Positions 44,970 through 51,425 of a stretch of 64,000 nucleotides of DNA are shown here, one piece after another. Position numbers and translations under genes: made by a program. The DNA comes from Glaciecola sp965658765 (GTDB lineage: Bacteria; Pseudomonadota; Gammaproteobacteria; Enterobacterales; Alteromonadaceae): contig CBFHTO010000014.1 of NCBI GenBank assembly GCA_965658765.1, forward strand, positions 1 through 64,000, written 5' to 3'. Positions within the stretch are counted from its first letter, which is position 1, and the number at the start of each line of letters is the position of its first letter. The notes under the pieces were generated by a model, which was not told the origin of the DNA, ran no database searches, and saw nothing but the letters and a program-made list of their open reading frames with translations.

Positions 44970-45434
44970 ATGAGTATTTTCAGCAACTTCACAGAAGTAC
45001 CAGAATTTTCGTTCACAGAAATATCACTGACTTGGTTTTTGATCACGGCTTCTGTAGCCATGATCTTTTCGTTGATTGAGGCTTGGCTTGCAACGCTTAT
45101 TGTGTACGGAAAGCTCACATTTTTAAAAAAAGTATTCCCAGTACCCCACAATTTGGTGCGCTCCCATGTGGATTATTTGATTATGGCGGCGCTTTTATGT
45201 CTGTCGTATTTCTTGTGCATACACTTACGGATTGAACCGCCGGCTTGGCTCGTAGCCCTTCTATGTTTTGGCGTGCTATACAACCCTTTTGGGTTTTTCT
45301 TACAAGCCATCAATCCTAAGATAGGTCGTTCAGATACAACGTTCGGGCGCATTGTGGTCTGCGCCAGCTTCTTGCCAACAACGCTTGGTTTTGGCTACGT
45401 GTTTATAAGCGTTATTTTAGCGCTTCTATCATAA
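44970..45434 (+). CDS. uncharacterised four-helix membrane protein
   Basis: 154 residues with about four membrane segments (near 22-45, 66-86, 90-110 and 130-152). A conserved-looking central part reads LYNPFGFFLQAINPKIGRSD. I do not recognise a family. The gene has normal codon use for the region and sits downstream of mrcB on the same strand, but 119 bases away. A start at 44970 gives a polar beginning; no strong ribosome-binding site precedes it. Confidence 0.7.
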   Translation: MSIFSNFTEVPEFSFTEISLTWFLITASVAMIFSLIEAWLATLIVYGKLTFLKKVFPVPHNLVRSHVDYLIMAALLCLSYFLCIHLRIEPPAWLVALLCFGVLYNPFGFFLQAINPKIGRSDTTFGRIVVCASFLPTTLGFGYVFISVILALLS

Positions 45435-45508
45435 GGACCTGATATTACATCTGCGCCAAGCTGTATCTTTGAAGCCCTTAAGAACGTTCGAGAGAATGAC
45501 ACCAGATA

Positions 45509-45754
45509 CTAGTGTTGTAGCCGCGTGAATTTCTCAGCTAATTGGTCAATATCTTCTTTGTGCTCAGGGTCAGGTATAATGCACTCAACAGGACACACTT
45601 GTACGCAACTTGGCTCGTCGTAATGGCCAACACATTCAGTGCATTTGTCGCTGTCAATCTCAAAAATCTCGTTGCCCATGAAAATGGCTTCGTTTGGACA
45701 CTCTACTGCGCACAAGTCGCAGTTTATGCATTCTTCCGTTATGTGTAATGCCAT
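45509..45754 (-). CDS. YfhL-type 2[4Fe-4S] ferredoxin
   Basis: 81-residue ferredoxin. The first cluster motif is CINCDLCAVECPNEA and the second CTECVGHYDEPSCVQVCPV, with the extended spacing between the second pair of cysteines that marks the YfhL/alvin-type ferredoxins of gammaproteobacteria. A short acidic/charged C-terminal helix follows. Electron partner unknown. The start MALHITEECINC is typical. Confidence 0.95.
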   Translation of the reverse strand: MALHITEECINCDLCAVECPNEAIFMGNEIFEIDSDKCTECVGHYDEPSCVQVCPVECIIPDPEHKEDIDQLAEKFTRLQH

Positions 45755-45816
45755 TTTAATACCCCTGTTGTTGTCTCGTTTGATGTTGCTATCTCGCTGA
45801 TATATATCTTTAAATA

Positions 45817-45948
45817 TCAGTCATCTGAATGCTCAGGGGCACTATTATGAACAAACATATATGTATAATAAGCAGCCATCACTAGCATGATTAATATACC
45901 TAGAAAAGAACCCCATACTACTGGATCGCTAAAAATCATAGAAAACAT
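45817..45948 (-). CDS. 43-residue single-helix membrane protein
   Basis: A small open frame of 43 codons: MFSMIFSDPVVWGSFLGI, then a hydrophobic helix rich in Ile, Leu, Met and Ala, and a short acidic tail ending PEHSDD. An AGAGGT ribosome-binding site lies 9 bases before the ATG. The SDPVVWGS start and single helix resemble small DUF3149-like membrane proteins, but the match is only from memory. It may form a unit with the ferredoxin gene downstream on the same strand. Confidence 0.7.
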   Translation of the reverse strand: MFSMIFSDPVVWGSFLGILIMLVMAAYYTYMFVHNSAPEHSDD

Positions 45949-46477
45949 AGTCAATTACCTCTTTAAAAAATTGGGCCTTTAAATGCCGTTTCTCTTTGTT
46001 GCTTATCTTATGTAATACAAGAAGTAGACCATATTTCCAAATTAATTTAAGTGTATGTAAATATTGAACTTTATCTAATTTGGGGGAGGGTACAAAAATA
46101 AAACCTATAATTTAATTGTCATTATTGGCGATGTCGCTGCCAATAATGGCATTGATGCCGTTAGTATTGAGGAGTATTCAGTATGTAAAAAATTGGCTTT
46201 TAGTACGTTTATGCGCACGTATTTCTGCGAGACACGTGTATACATAAATAGTAAAAATATTATGATTATTTTAATTCTGAGCTTGGAAATTGCTTTTTCT
46301 AACTTATATTGATGAACTTAGCACTGGTTAGAAAATAGGTTGGCAAACGGCTCCTATGGCGCAGCATTGAGGCGAATTGTTGGCAAGCACTCAGCCAATA
46401 AGTATAAATTTTCCACCTTACTTTTTTATCAATGGTGATACATTATGGCGTCAATTATAATGCAAGTGATGTCAATT
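45949..46477. other. 529-base gap before the toxin-antitoxin pair
   Basis: No convincing gene. A 10-bp inverted repeat CATTATTGGC/GCCAATAATG (46120-46129 with 46139-46148) could form a hairpin but lacks a T tract. The stretch is AT-rich. The promoter of the toxin-antitoxin genes should lie near its right end but I cannot place it. Confidence 0.5.
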
Positions 46478-46669
46478 ATGCGAACAACAGTCAGTATTGA
46501 AGATGAACTTTTTGCGCAAGCAGCGCAATTCTGCGAACCAAATAGCGATAAAGCCAGTGTGATAAGAGAAGCTATGAAAACTTTCGTGCTAGTCAAGGCA
46601 GCACAAAGGCTCGCAGCGCTTGGTGGAAGGAAACCTGAAATGGAAGATATTCCCAGACAGAGGGGGTGA
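46478..46669 (+). CDS. VapB-type antitoxin (type II toxin-antitoxin)
   Basis: 63-residue DNA-binding antitoxin: MRTTVSIEDELFAQAAQF is a ribbon-helix-helix-like start, followed by KASVIREAMKTFVLVKAAQR and a C-terminal RLAALGGRKPEMEDIP tail that would wrap its toxin. The LAALGG...DIPR pattern is typical of VapB partners of PIN toxins. The ATG at 46478 aligns with the family start; an upstream ATG at 46445 would add 11 residues and has its own GGTGA. The stop overlaps the GTG at 46666 of vapC. Confidence 0.85.
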   Translation: MRTTVSIEDELFAQAAQFCEPNSDKASVIREAMKTFVLVKAAQRLAALGGRKPEMEDIPRQRG

Positions 46670-46671
46670 AA

Positions 46672-47046
46672 ATGGTATTGGTAGATACCTCTGTTTGGGT
46701 AGCCCATTTTAAAGCTACAAATGATGACCTCGTTTACCTACTAAAGAATGACGAAGTACTATGTCATCCGTTAATATTGGCTGAGATTGCCTGCCGAACT
46801 CCTCCGGGCCCTCGGGCACAGACTCTTAAGGATCTGTCGCTACTGCAAACTATTCCTGTTGCAACGATGCAAGAGGTACTCGAATCCATTGAGGTAAACA
46901 AACTTTATGGTAAGGGTTGCGGCTATATAGATTTAGCACTTCTAGCGTCAGTTTTTCTATGTAAAAGTCAAAGCTTATGGACTCACGATAAAAGATTGAA
47001 TATGTTAACCTCACAATATGGGAAGGCCTTTCAAATAACCACTTAA
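46672..47046 (+). CDS. VapC-type PIN domain ribonuclease toxin
   Basis: 124-residue PIN-domain toxin. The acidic catalytic residues are in VLVDTSVWV (Asp), LILAEIACR (Glu), GYIDLALLASV (Asp) and LWTHDKRLNML (Asp), the four-residue PIN set. VapC toxins cleave tRNA or rRNA to stop growth. The ATG at 46672 is chosen over GTG 46666; GGGGG precedes it. It follows vapB with almost no gap, so the pair is one transcript. Confidence 0.88.
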   Translation: MVLVDTSVWVAHFKATNDDLVYLLKNDEVLCHPLILAEIACRTPPGPRAQTLKDLSLLQTIPVATMQEVLESIEVNKLYGKGCGYIDLALLASVFLCKSQSLWTHDKRLNMLTSQYGKAFQITT

Positions 47047-47109
47047 ACCAAATCTAAAGAGTCTCATCGTCAATGTCCGCATCACGCCCTGAGCCATTCA
47101 ACAAGCTTT

Positions 47110-47439
47110 TTATGCCGCTAAAAGAGGAGAGTTTCTCTCTTTTAGTGCTTTTAAATATTTCGATTCATCGTAAGGCGTTCTCGCCTTCCAACATTTAAAT
47201 ACAATCCGCACCCATTTGTATGAAAGCGCTCTAGCTGCTTGTTGGTGAGACCTCCCTTTTGCTCCTTGGTTCGCATAGTAAAGGCCGGCCCAATAAGACT
47301 GGTGAACACTTTTGGCTGCCCATTCAATAAAGCTTTGCCTAACGAACTTCGAACATTGCCACCGCCAGTGCACCCAGCACGATTGGCCACTTCGCTCTGT
47401 AACCGGCGACAGGCCAGCGTAATTTTGGATTTCTTTTGC
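47110..47439 (-). pseudogene. IS110-type transposase remnant, C-terminal end
   Basis: Reading on the minus strand gives about 110 residues resembling the C-terminal Transposase_20 part of IS110-family transposases: KEIQNYAGLSPVTERSG, then FIEWAAKSVHQSYWAGLYY, GAKGRSHQQAARALSYKW and CWKARTPYDESKYLKALK. An in-frame TGA at 47440-47442 closes the 5' side and no N-terminal DEDF nuclease half is found, so the element is truncated. The family call is from remembered consensus. Confidence 0.7.
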
Positions 47440-47592
47440 TCATGCTTTTTTAAGGTTAACAGCGTAGAAAAGCGAAAATTAAGTGCAACGATAACCACTA
47501 TGTGAATTCACTTTATAAAATCTTGAACCCAACAACAAAATCTCAGCTAAGAGATTAGAATTAATTTATAATTACAAACAGAGATAGAGTCT

Positions 47593-48135
47593 ATGAAAAT
47601 AAAACAAACAATTATGTTGTTGACAGCGATTAACGCTGCATACGCTTATGCAGACGTCAACTATGATTTGGATGATTTGCAGCGTTGGGAAATGGTCAGC
47701 GTTGAAATCTGTTTGGATGCCGCGTTGGAAAAGATTGATGGTTCAGCTCAATGACATGAATTAAAGGTTGAAGGTGATGACCCAGTTTACGAGTTTGATA
47801 TTTTAGCTGAGGATGGCAATCAATATAACGTTGAGTGCAATGCGGAAGACGGGTTTGTGACGGAAGTCGAACGTAAAGCGTCACCCGATGATCCAGTCTT
47901 TAAGCGATATGCAAAAATATCAAAACAAGATGCTGAAAAAGTCTCCTTGGATTTTCATCCAGGTGAAGTCGTTGCAACTGAATACGAAGTTGGATTCGAT
48001 GGCAGCGTGACTTATGAGTTTGATATCATGACGAACTTAGGTCCTGAAGTGAAAGTAGACGTGAACGCAGTGACTGGTTAAATTGAAGAAGCAAATTTTG
48101 AGTTGTATGAAATTGGCGCTGTAGAAAAAAAATAA
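47593..48135 (+). pseudogene. tandem PepSY-type periplasmic protein, broken by two in-frame stops
   Basis: An ATG at 47593 begins a signal-peptide-like stretch (MKIKQTIMLLTAINAAYAYA). The frame then meets TGA at 47752-47754 (codon 54), continues as LKVEGDDPVYEFDILAED and further, meets TAA at 48079-48081, and ends with a proper TAA at 48133. The part after the first stop keeps the acidic, beta-rich PepSY pattern twice (DPVYEFDI... and GSVTYEFDI...). So one ORF of about 181 codons has acquired two nonsense codons. A start within the intact middle (47857) would give a signal-less fragment. Confidence 0.8.
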
Positions 48136-48228
48136 GCACTCACAGACATAATGGCAAAATAGTGAGTGTTAACTATTTTTTCCCTCTTATTTCCTCTCGC
48201 TTTACCAAAGACTGCCGATATGTAATTT

Positions 48229-48657
48229 ATGAATGCAGATTTTATTATATTTTATGTTTTCCTCCCGGTGTTTGCGTTTTCTTTTGCAAGCGCGATGGCA
48301 TGGTTGCTTTGTGTTTCGTCTTTAGTGCAACACCTTGTAGATCGACATGATGATGTGTATAAACATTTAGGTAGTCCTGTTATTCATGTTTTATTTTGGT
48401 CATTTCCTAAAGAGAGAAAGGTAAGCGCTCGGGTTCGCGCGAGTGCCACAAGTTTCACCTTAAGAAATGAATACACATTCACCGAAATTAAAAGTATGAC
48501 GCACTACGTAAGTTTTATTTTTAAAGCGGGTTATCGCAGCATAGACGACCCTACGCTCATAAAAAAAGGTGATCGAGCTCGTATTGTGGGTATATGCAGC
48601 GCAAGTAGCTTTACATCATTATTTTTGATTGCTTTGGTGATTGGAATAGTCGGCTGA
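48229..48657 (+). CDS. uncharacterised small membrane protein
   Basis: 142 residues with an N-terminal hydrophobic helix (about 5-32), a soluble middle rich in Arg and Ser with WSFPKERKVSARVRASATSF, and a C-terminal helix (about 117-140). No known domain recognised. The ATG at 48229 has no strong ribosome-binding site. It follows the broken PepSY gene and may belong to the same accessory patch. Confidence 0.6.
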   Translation: MNADFIIFYVFLPVFAFSFASAMAWLLCVSSLVQHLVDRHDDVYKHLGSPVIHVLFWSFPKERKVSARVRASATSFTLRNEYTFTEIKSMTHYVSFIFKAGYRSIDDPTLIKKGDRARIVGICSASSFTSLFLIALVIGIVG

Positions 48658-48840
48658 TAACTATTATTTTAGGCGGTGGGTATCAACTATCTTAAATGCA
48701 CTTATCACACTAAAATGATGTTAAATAATTGAATTAAAAATAATATTTTTTATTAATGTCTGTTTTATCACTTAATTTACTGCTTACCTTATTGCTTCTT
48801 TCGTTCAACTTTTCTAAAACAAGTATCTGTATCAGCTTAG

Positions 48841-48903
48841 TCCATATCTAAAGACCATCCATATTAAAGATCGTCCATATAAAGGCCAGCCATATAAAGA
48901 TCG
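48841..48903 (+). repeat. four imperfect 14-17 bp tandem repeats
   Basis: Units beginning TCCATAT/CCATAT: 48841-48857, 48858-48873, 48874-48889 and 48890-48903. They share CCATAT...AAAG. They end 9 bases before the first NtrC-type site. Too short and irregular for CRISPR; binding sites or slippage repeats are possible. Confidence 0.75.
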
Positions 48904-48911
48904 TACATTCC

Positions 48912-48928
48912 TGCACTGAAATGGTTCA
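48912..48928 (+). promoter_or_regulatory. NtrC-type binding site, distal
   Basis: TGCACTGAAATGGTTCA matches the NtrC consensus TGCACYANNNTGGTGCA at 15 of 17 positions, with two mismatches (G for A at position 7, T for G at position 15). It lies about 93 bases upstream of the sigma-54 -24 element. Confidence 0.75.
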
Positions 48929-48940
48929 ACATTGTGATTT

Positions 48941-48957
48941 CGCACTAAAATAGTGCT
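48941..48957 (+). promoter_or_regulatory. NtrC-type binding site, proximal
   Basis: CGCACTAAAATAGTGCT contains GCAC-N7-GTGC with perfect dyad halves. It is 29 bases downstream of the distal site, about three helical turns, suiting cooperative NtrC oligomers. It lies about 64 bases upstream of the sigma-54 -24 element. Confidence 0.82.
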
Positions 48958-49020
48958 TAAAATCTAAGTTGTTTCTCTCTTTTTTGCTCTAAGTTTATGA
49001 AAAATAATGTTATTTATTTT

Positions 49021-49036
49021 TGGCACTGCTTTTGTA
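49021..49036 (+). promoter_or_regulatory. sigma-54 promoter of glnK-amtB
   Basis: TGGCAC at 49021-49026 and TTGTA at 49032-49036 have the five-base spacing of the -24/-12 element (consensus TGGCAC-N5-TTGCA), with T instead of C in the -12 GC. Two NtrC-type sites lie upstream, the expected arrangement for nitrogen-limited activation. Confidence 0.8.
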
Positions 49037-49097
49037 TTGAAAGTCACTATCCGAAACAAGAACACATTCTTTTTTTTAAATTAAGCAGGAGCAACAT

Positions 49098-49436
49098 ATG
49101 AAACTAGTCACTGCAATCGTCAAGCCTTTTAAGCTAGATGATGTTCGTGAGGCCATCTCAGAGATTGGCATCGATGGCTTGACAGTAACCGAAGTGAAAG
49201 GCTTTGGTCGTCAAAAGGGTCACACCGAGCTTTATCGTGGAGCAGAATACCAAGTGGATTTCTTACCTAAGGTGAAGTTAGAAATCGCGGTACACGCTGA
49301 CCAAGTGGAGCGTTTAGTTGAAGCCATCGTTGGCGCAGCAAAAACAGGCAAAATTGGTGACGGCAAAGTCTTTGTCTACGATTTACAGCACGCGGTACGA
49401 ATTCGTACAGGTGAAGTAGACAGCGAAGCCCTTTAA
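49098..49436 (+). CDS. glnK: nitrogen regulatory P-II protein GlnK
   Basis: 112-residue P-II signal protein. Tyr-51 (ELYRGAEY) in the T loop is the uridylylation site; the B and C loops read VGAAKTGKIGDGKVFVYDL and IRTGE, binding ATP/ADP and 2-oxoglutarate. It regulates AmtB, NtrB and GlnE by trimer binding. The gene next to amtB and the NtrC/sigma-54 promoter point to GlnK and not GlnB. AGGAG site before the ATG. Confidence 0.95.
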   Translation: MKLVTAIVKPFKLDDVREAISEIGIDGLTVTEVKGFGRQKGHTELYRGAEYQVDFLPKVKLEIAVHADQVERLVEAIVGAAKTGKIGDGKVFVYDLQHAVRIRTGEVDSEAL

Positions 49437-49463
49437 AACTAAGCACAACTCGGAGATAACACA

Positions 49464-50687
49464 ATGGAAACAACTTTTGAACTCGGGTATGCATTAGATA
49501 CCTTTTACTTTTTGGTCTGCGGTGCATTCGTGATGTGGATGGCGGCTGGCTTTGCAATGCTAGAAGCGGGTCTTGTAAGATCTAAAAATACCACAGAAAT
49601 ACTAACTAAAAACGTCGCTCTATACGCAATTGCATGTACGATGTACATGATTTGTGGATATGCCATTATGTATGGTGGCGATATTTTCTTAAGCGGCATC
49701 ACTGGTGATGGCGCAACAGGCGCAGAAGACCCTGCAACTTATGCACCTTCGGCTGACTTTTTCTTCCAAGTGGTATTCGTCGCTACAGCAATGTCTATTG
49801 TTTCAGGTGCAGTTGCAGAGCGTATGAAACTATGGGCCTTTTTACTGTTTGCGGTTGTAATGACTGGTTTCATCTACCCAATGGAAGGTAGCTGGACTTG
49901 GGGCGGTAACCCAGTATTTGGTATGTATACACTTGGTGACCTTGGTTTCAGTGACTTCGCTGGTTCGGGTATTGTTCACATGGCTGGCGCAGCTGCAGCT
50001 CTTGCAGGTGTTCTTGTGCTTGGTGCTCGTAAAGGCAAATACACTAAAGATGGAAAAATCAACGCAATCCCAGGAGCAAACTTGCCATTAGCAACGCTAG
50101 GTACGTTTATTTTATGGATGGGTTGGTTTGGCTTTAACGGTGGTTCAGTACTCGCAACAGCAACGGTTGAGTCAGCAAATGCAGTCGCAATCGTATTTAT
50201 GAATACTAATGCCGCAGCGTCTGGTGGTGCCATTGCAGCACTATTGCTTGCTCGCGTATTGTTTGGCAAAGCAGACCTTACTATGGCATTGAATGGCGCG
50301 CTCGCTGGTCTGGTTGCTATTACTGCTGAACCTTCAACTCCATCAGCACTTGAAGCGACGATCTTTGGCGCACTGGGTGGCTTGTTAGTAGTTGTCAGTA
50401 TCATCGGCTTAGATAAACTGAAGATTGATGATCCAGTTGGTGCTATCTCTGTCCACGGTGTGGTTGGTTTACTTGGGCTATTACTAGTACCATTTACTAA
50501 CGACGGTTCTTCTTTCTCTGGCCAAATCATCGGTGCACTTACTATCTTTGTATGGGTATTTGTAACTAGCTTGGTTGTATGGTTAGCGATTAAAGCAATC
50601 ATGGGCGTACGAGTTTCTGAAGAAGAAGAGTACGAAGGTGTTGACGCTAGTGAATGTGGATTAGAAGCCTACCCTGAGTTTAAATAA
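49464..50687 (+). CDS. amtB: ammonium transporter AmtB
   Basis: 407-residue Amt/MEP/Rh channel with about 11 membrane segments. The twin-His region, DFAGSGIVHMAGAAAALAG, and the later SVHGVVGLLGLLL supply the pore histidines; the Amt signature FGFNGGSVLA-type motif is present at GWFGFNGGSV. The C-terminal cytoplasmic tail (EGVDASECGLEAYPEFK) binds GlnK. There is no cleaved signal peptide as in Escherichia coli AmtB. Twenty-seven bases after glnK, in the same operon. Confidence 0.96.
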   Translation: METTFELGYALDTFYFLVCGAFVMWMAAGFAMLEAGLVRSKNTTEILTKNVALYAIACTMYMICGYAIMYGGDIFLSGITGDGATGAEDPATYAPSADFFFQVVFVATAMSIVSGAVAERMKLWAFLLFAVVMTGFIYPMEGSWTWGGNPVFGMYTLGDLGFSDFAGSGIVHMAGAAAALAGVLVLGARKGKYTKDGKINAIPGANLPLATLGTFILWMGWFGFNGGSVLATATVESANAVAIVFMNTNAAASGGAIAALLLARVLFGKADLTMALNGALAGLVAITAEPSTPSALEATIFGALGGLLVVVSIIGLDKLKIDDPVGAISVHGVVGLLGLLLVPFTNDGSSFSGQIIGALTIFVWVFVTSLVVWLAIKAIMGVRVSEEEEYEGVDASECGLEAYPEFK

Positions 50688-50768
50688 GCGAGAGAACTAG
50701 GATAGAAAGACTCATACAACGATAAACGGAGTCTTTCTAAATTATAATAAGCCATAAAGCTTAAACCG

Positions 50769-50802
50769 AAAACCGCAAATATTAATATTTGCGGTTTTTT
50801 TA
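50769..50802 (+). terminator. Rho-independent terminator after glnK-amtB
   Basis: AACCGCAAATATT (50771-50783) directly pairs with AATATTTGCGGTT (50784-50796), a perfect palindrome, followed by a T-rich tail. A further weaker hairpin (GAAAGACTC/GAGTCTTTC) lies at 50705-50738 without a T tract. Confidence 0.9.
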
Positions 50803-50814
50803 TTTTTAATACTA

Positions 50815-50964
50815 GGGTCTGTTCAAAACACTTTCTGTCTTATATTTCCGTGGCTAGCGATGCTCGTTGTGGGCATATTCCTGCCATTGTGTTTTTCTGC
50901 TATCTGTGAATTTATGACGCCCTCTAACATCTGGATAGATCATTTCATCTAAAGTGGCGTTTGT
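50815..50964 (-). mobile_element. possible insertion-sequence end remnant
   Basis: On the minus strand a 36-codon open stretch, TLDEMIYPDVRGRHKF then DSRKTQWQEYAHNEHR and a stop at 50854, looks protein-like, and about 40 bases further lies GGGTCTGTTC (in reverse), similar to terminal repeats of several IS families. An intact transposase is not present. The family is not identified. Confidence 0.3.
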
Positions 50965-51122
50965 TCACCAACGCAGATATGCGCGAGTCTTGCATGGCGC
51001 TACTCTTATATATAAGCAAATCAGTATTTAGTGTATGTCTAAATCGTGCAGAAGAGCCTAGGATTACTACAAGCTCTATATTTTCACCAATAACAATAAT
51101 AGTATACTTGGCTGTCAAAAGA

Positions 51123-51156
51123 CTTAGCCTGTCACAAGCCTTAGCCTGTCACAAGC
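51123..51156 (+). repeat. 17-bp tandem direct repeat, two copies
   Basis: CTTAGCCTGTCACAAGC at 51123-51139 is repeated exactly at 51140-51156, and a third copy starts with CTTA. No dyad symmetry. Probably replication slippage. Confidence 0.95.
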
Positions 51157-51370
51157 CTTAAAGTATGACGTTAACTGATTGTTGTTCTATTCACTATAGC
51201 AAGGAGCAAGCAAGCGTTCGTGGGCTTAGTTATTGCAAAAACGAATGCTTAGGTGGCGGGGAATCAGTATTAGCGTTAAAAAATATTCACGATAATGTAT
51301 ATATGGTGAAAGAAGTTTTTCTTGTGCTTGATTGCGTTCAAAACTATCTTCTATAGGGTTGGTAATTAAA

Positions 51371-51399
51371 AAAAATGCTAGCGATTTGCTAGCATTTTT
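51371..51399 (-). terminator. Rho-independent terminator of nhaD
   Basis: On the minus strand AAAATGCTAGC, loop AAATC, GCTAGCATTTT and further T. The stem is perfect over 10 bases, 27 bases past the nhaD stop. Confidence 0.9.
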
Positions 51400-51425
51400 G
51401 ATTCAGATATTGTGTTTAATAGTGT

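Larger units (their letters stand above)
50803..51370. other. gene-poor region between amtB and nhaD
   Basis: About 570 bases with no clear gene. Two short open frames (50961-51161 and 51165-51356 on plus) look like non-coding or unrelated. It contains a possible IS remnant and a 17-bp tandem repeat. Confidence 0.5.

Noticed and set aside
46120..46148. CATTATTGGC inverted repeat as a terminator
   Set aside because: No T tract follows on either strand, and no gene ends nearby.
46429..46707. Minus-strand frame over the toxin-antitoxin genes
   Set aside because: Antisense to vapB, which has clear family sequence.
47239..47505. 88-residue plus-strand frame opposite the IS110 remnant
   Set aside because: The minus strand matches transposase sequence; the plus frame has no family resemblance.
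47752..47754. In-frame TGA in the PepSY gene as a selenocysteine codon
   Set aside because: No obvious SECIS-like hairpin directly downstream, and a second TAA stop in the same gene makes decay the simpler reading.
48841..48903. CCATAT repeats as a CRISPR array
   Set aside because: Units are 14-17 bases, imperfect and contiguous, with no spacers and no cas genes.
49976..50602. 208-residue open frame opposite amtB
   Set aside because: Antisense to a strongly conserved transporter gene, with no own motif or ribosome-binding site.
50961..51356. Two short plus-strand open frames as genes
   Set aside because: No ribosome-binding site, no recognisable domain, and the first spans the tandem repeat region.
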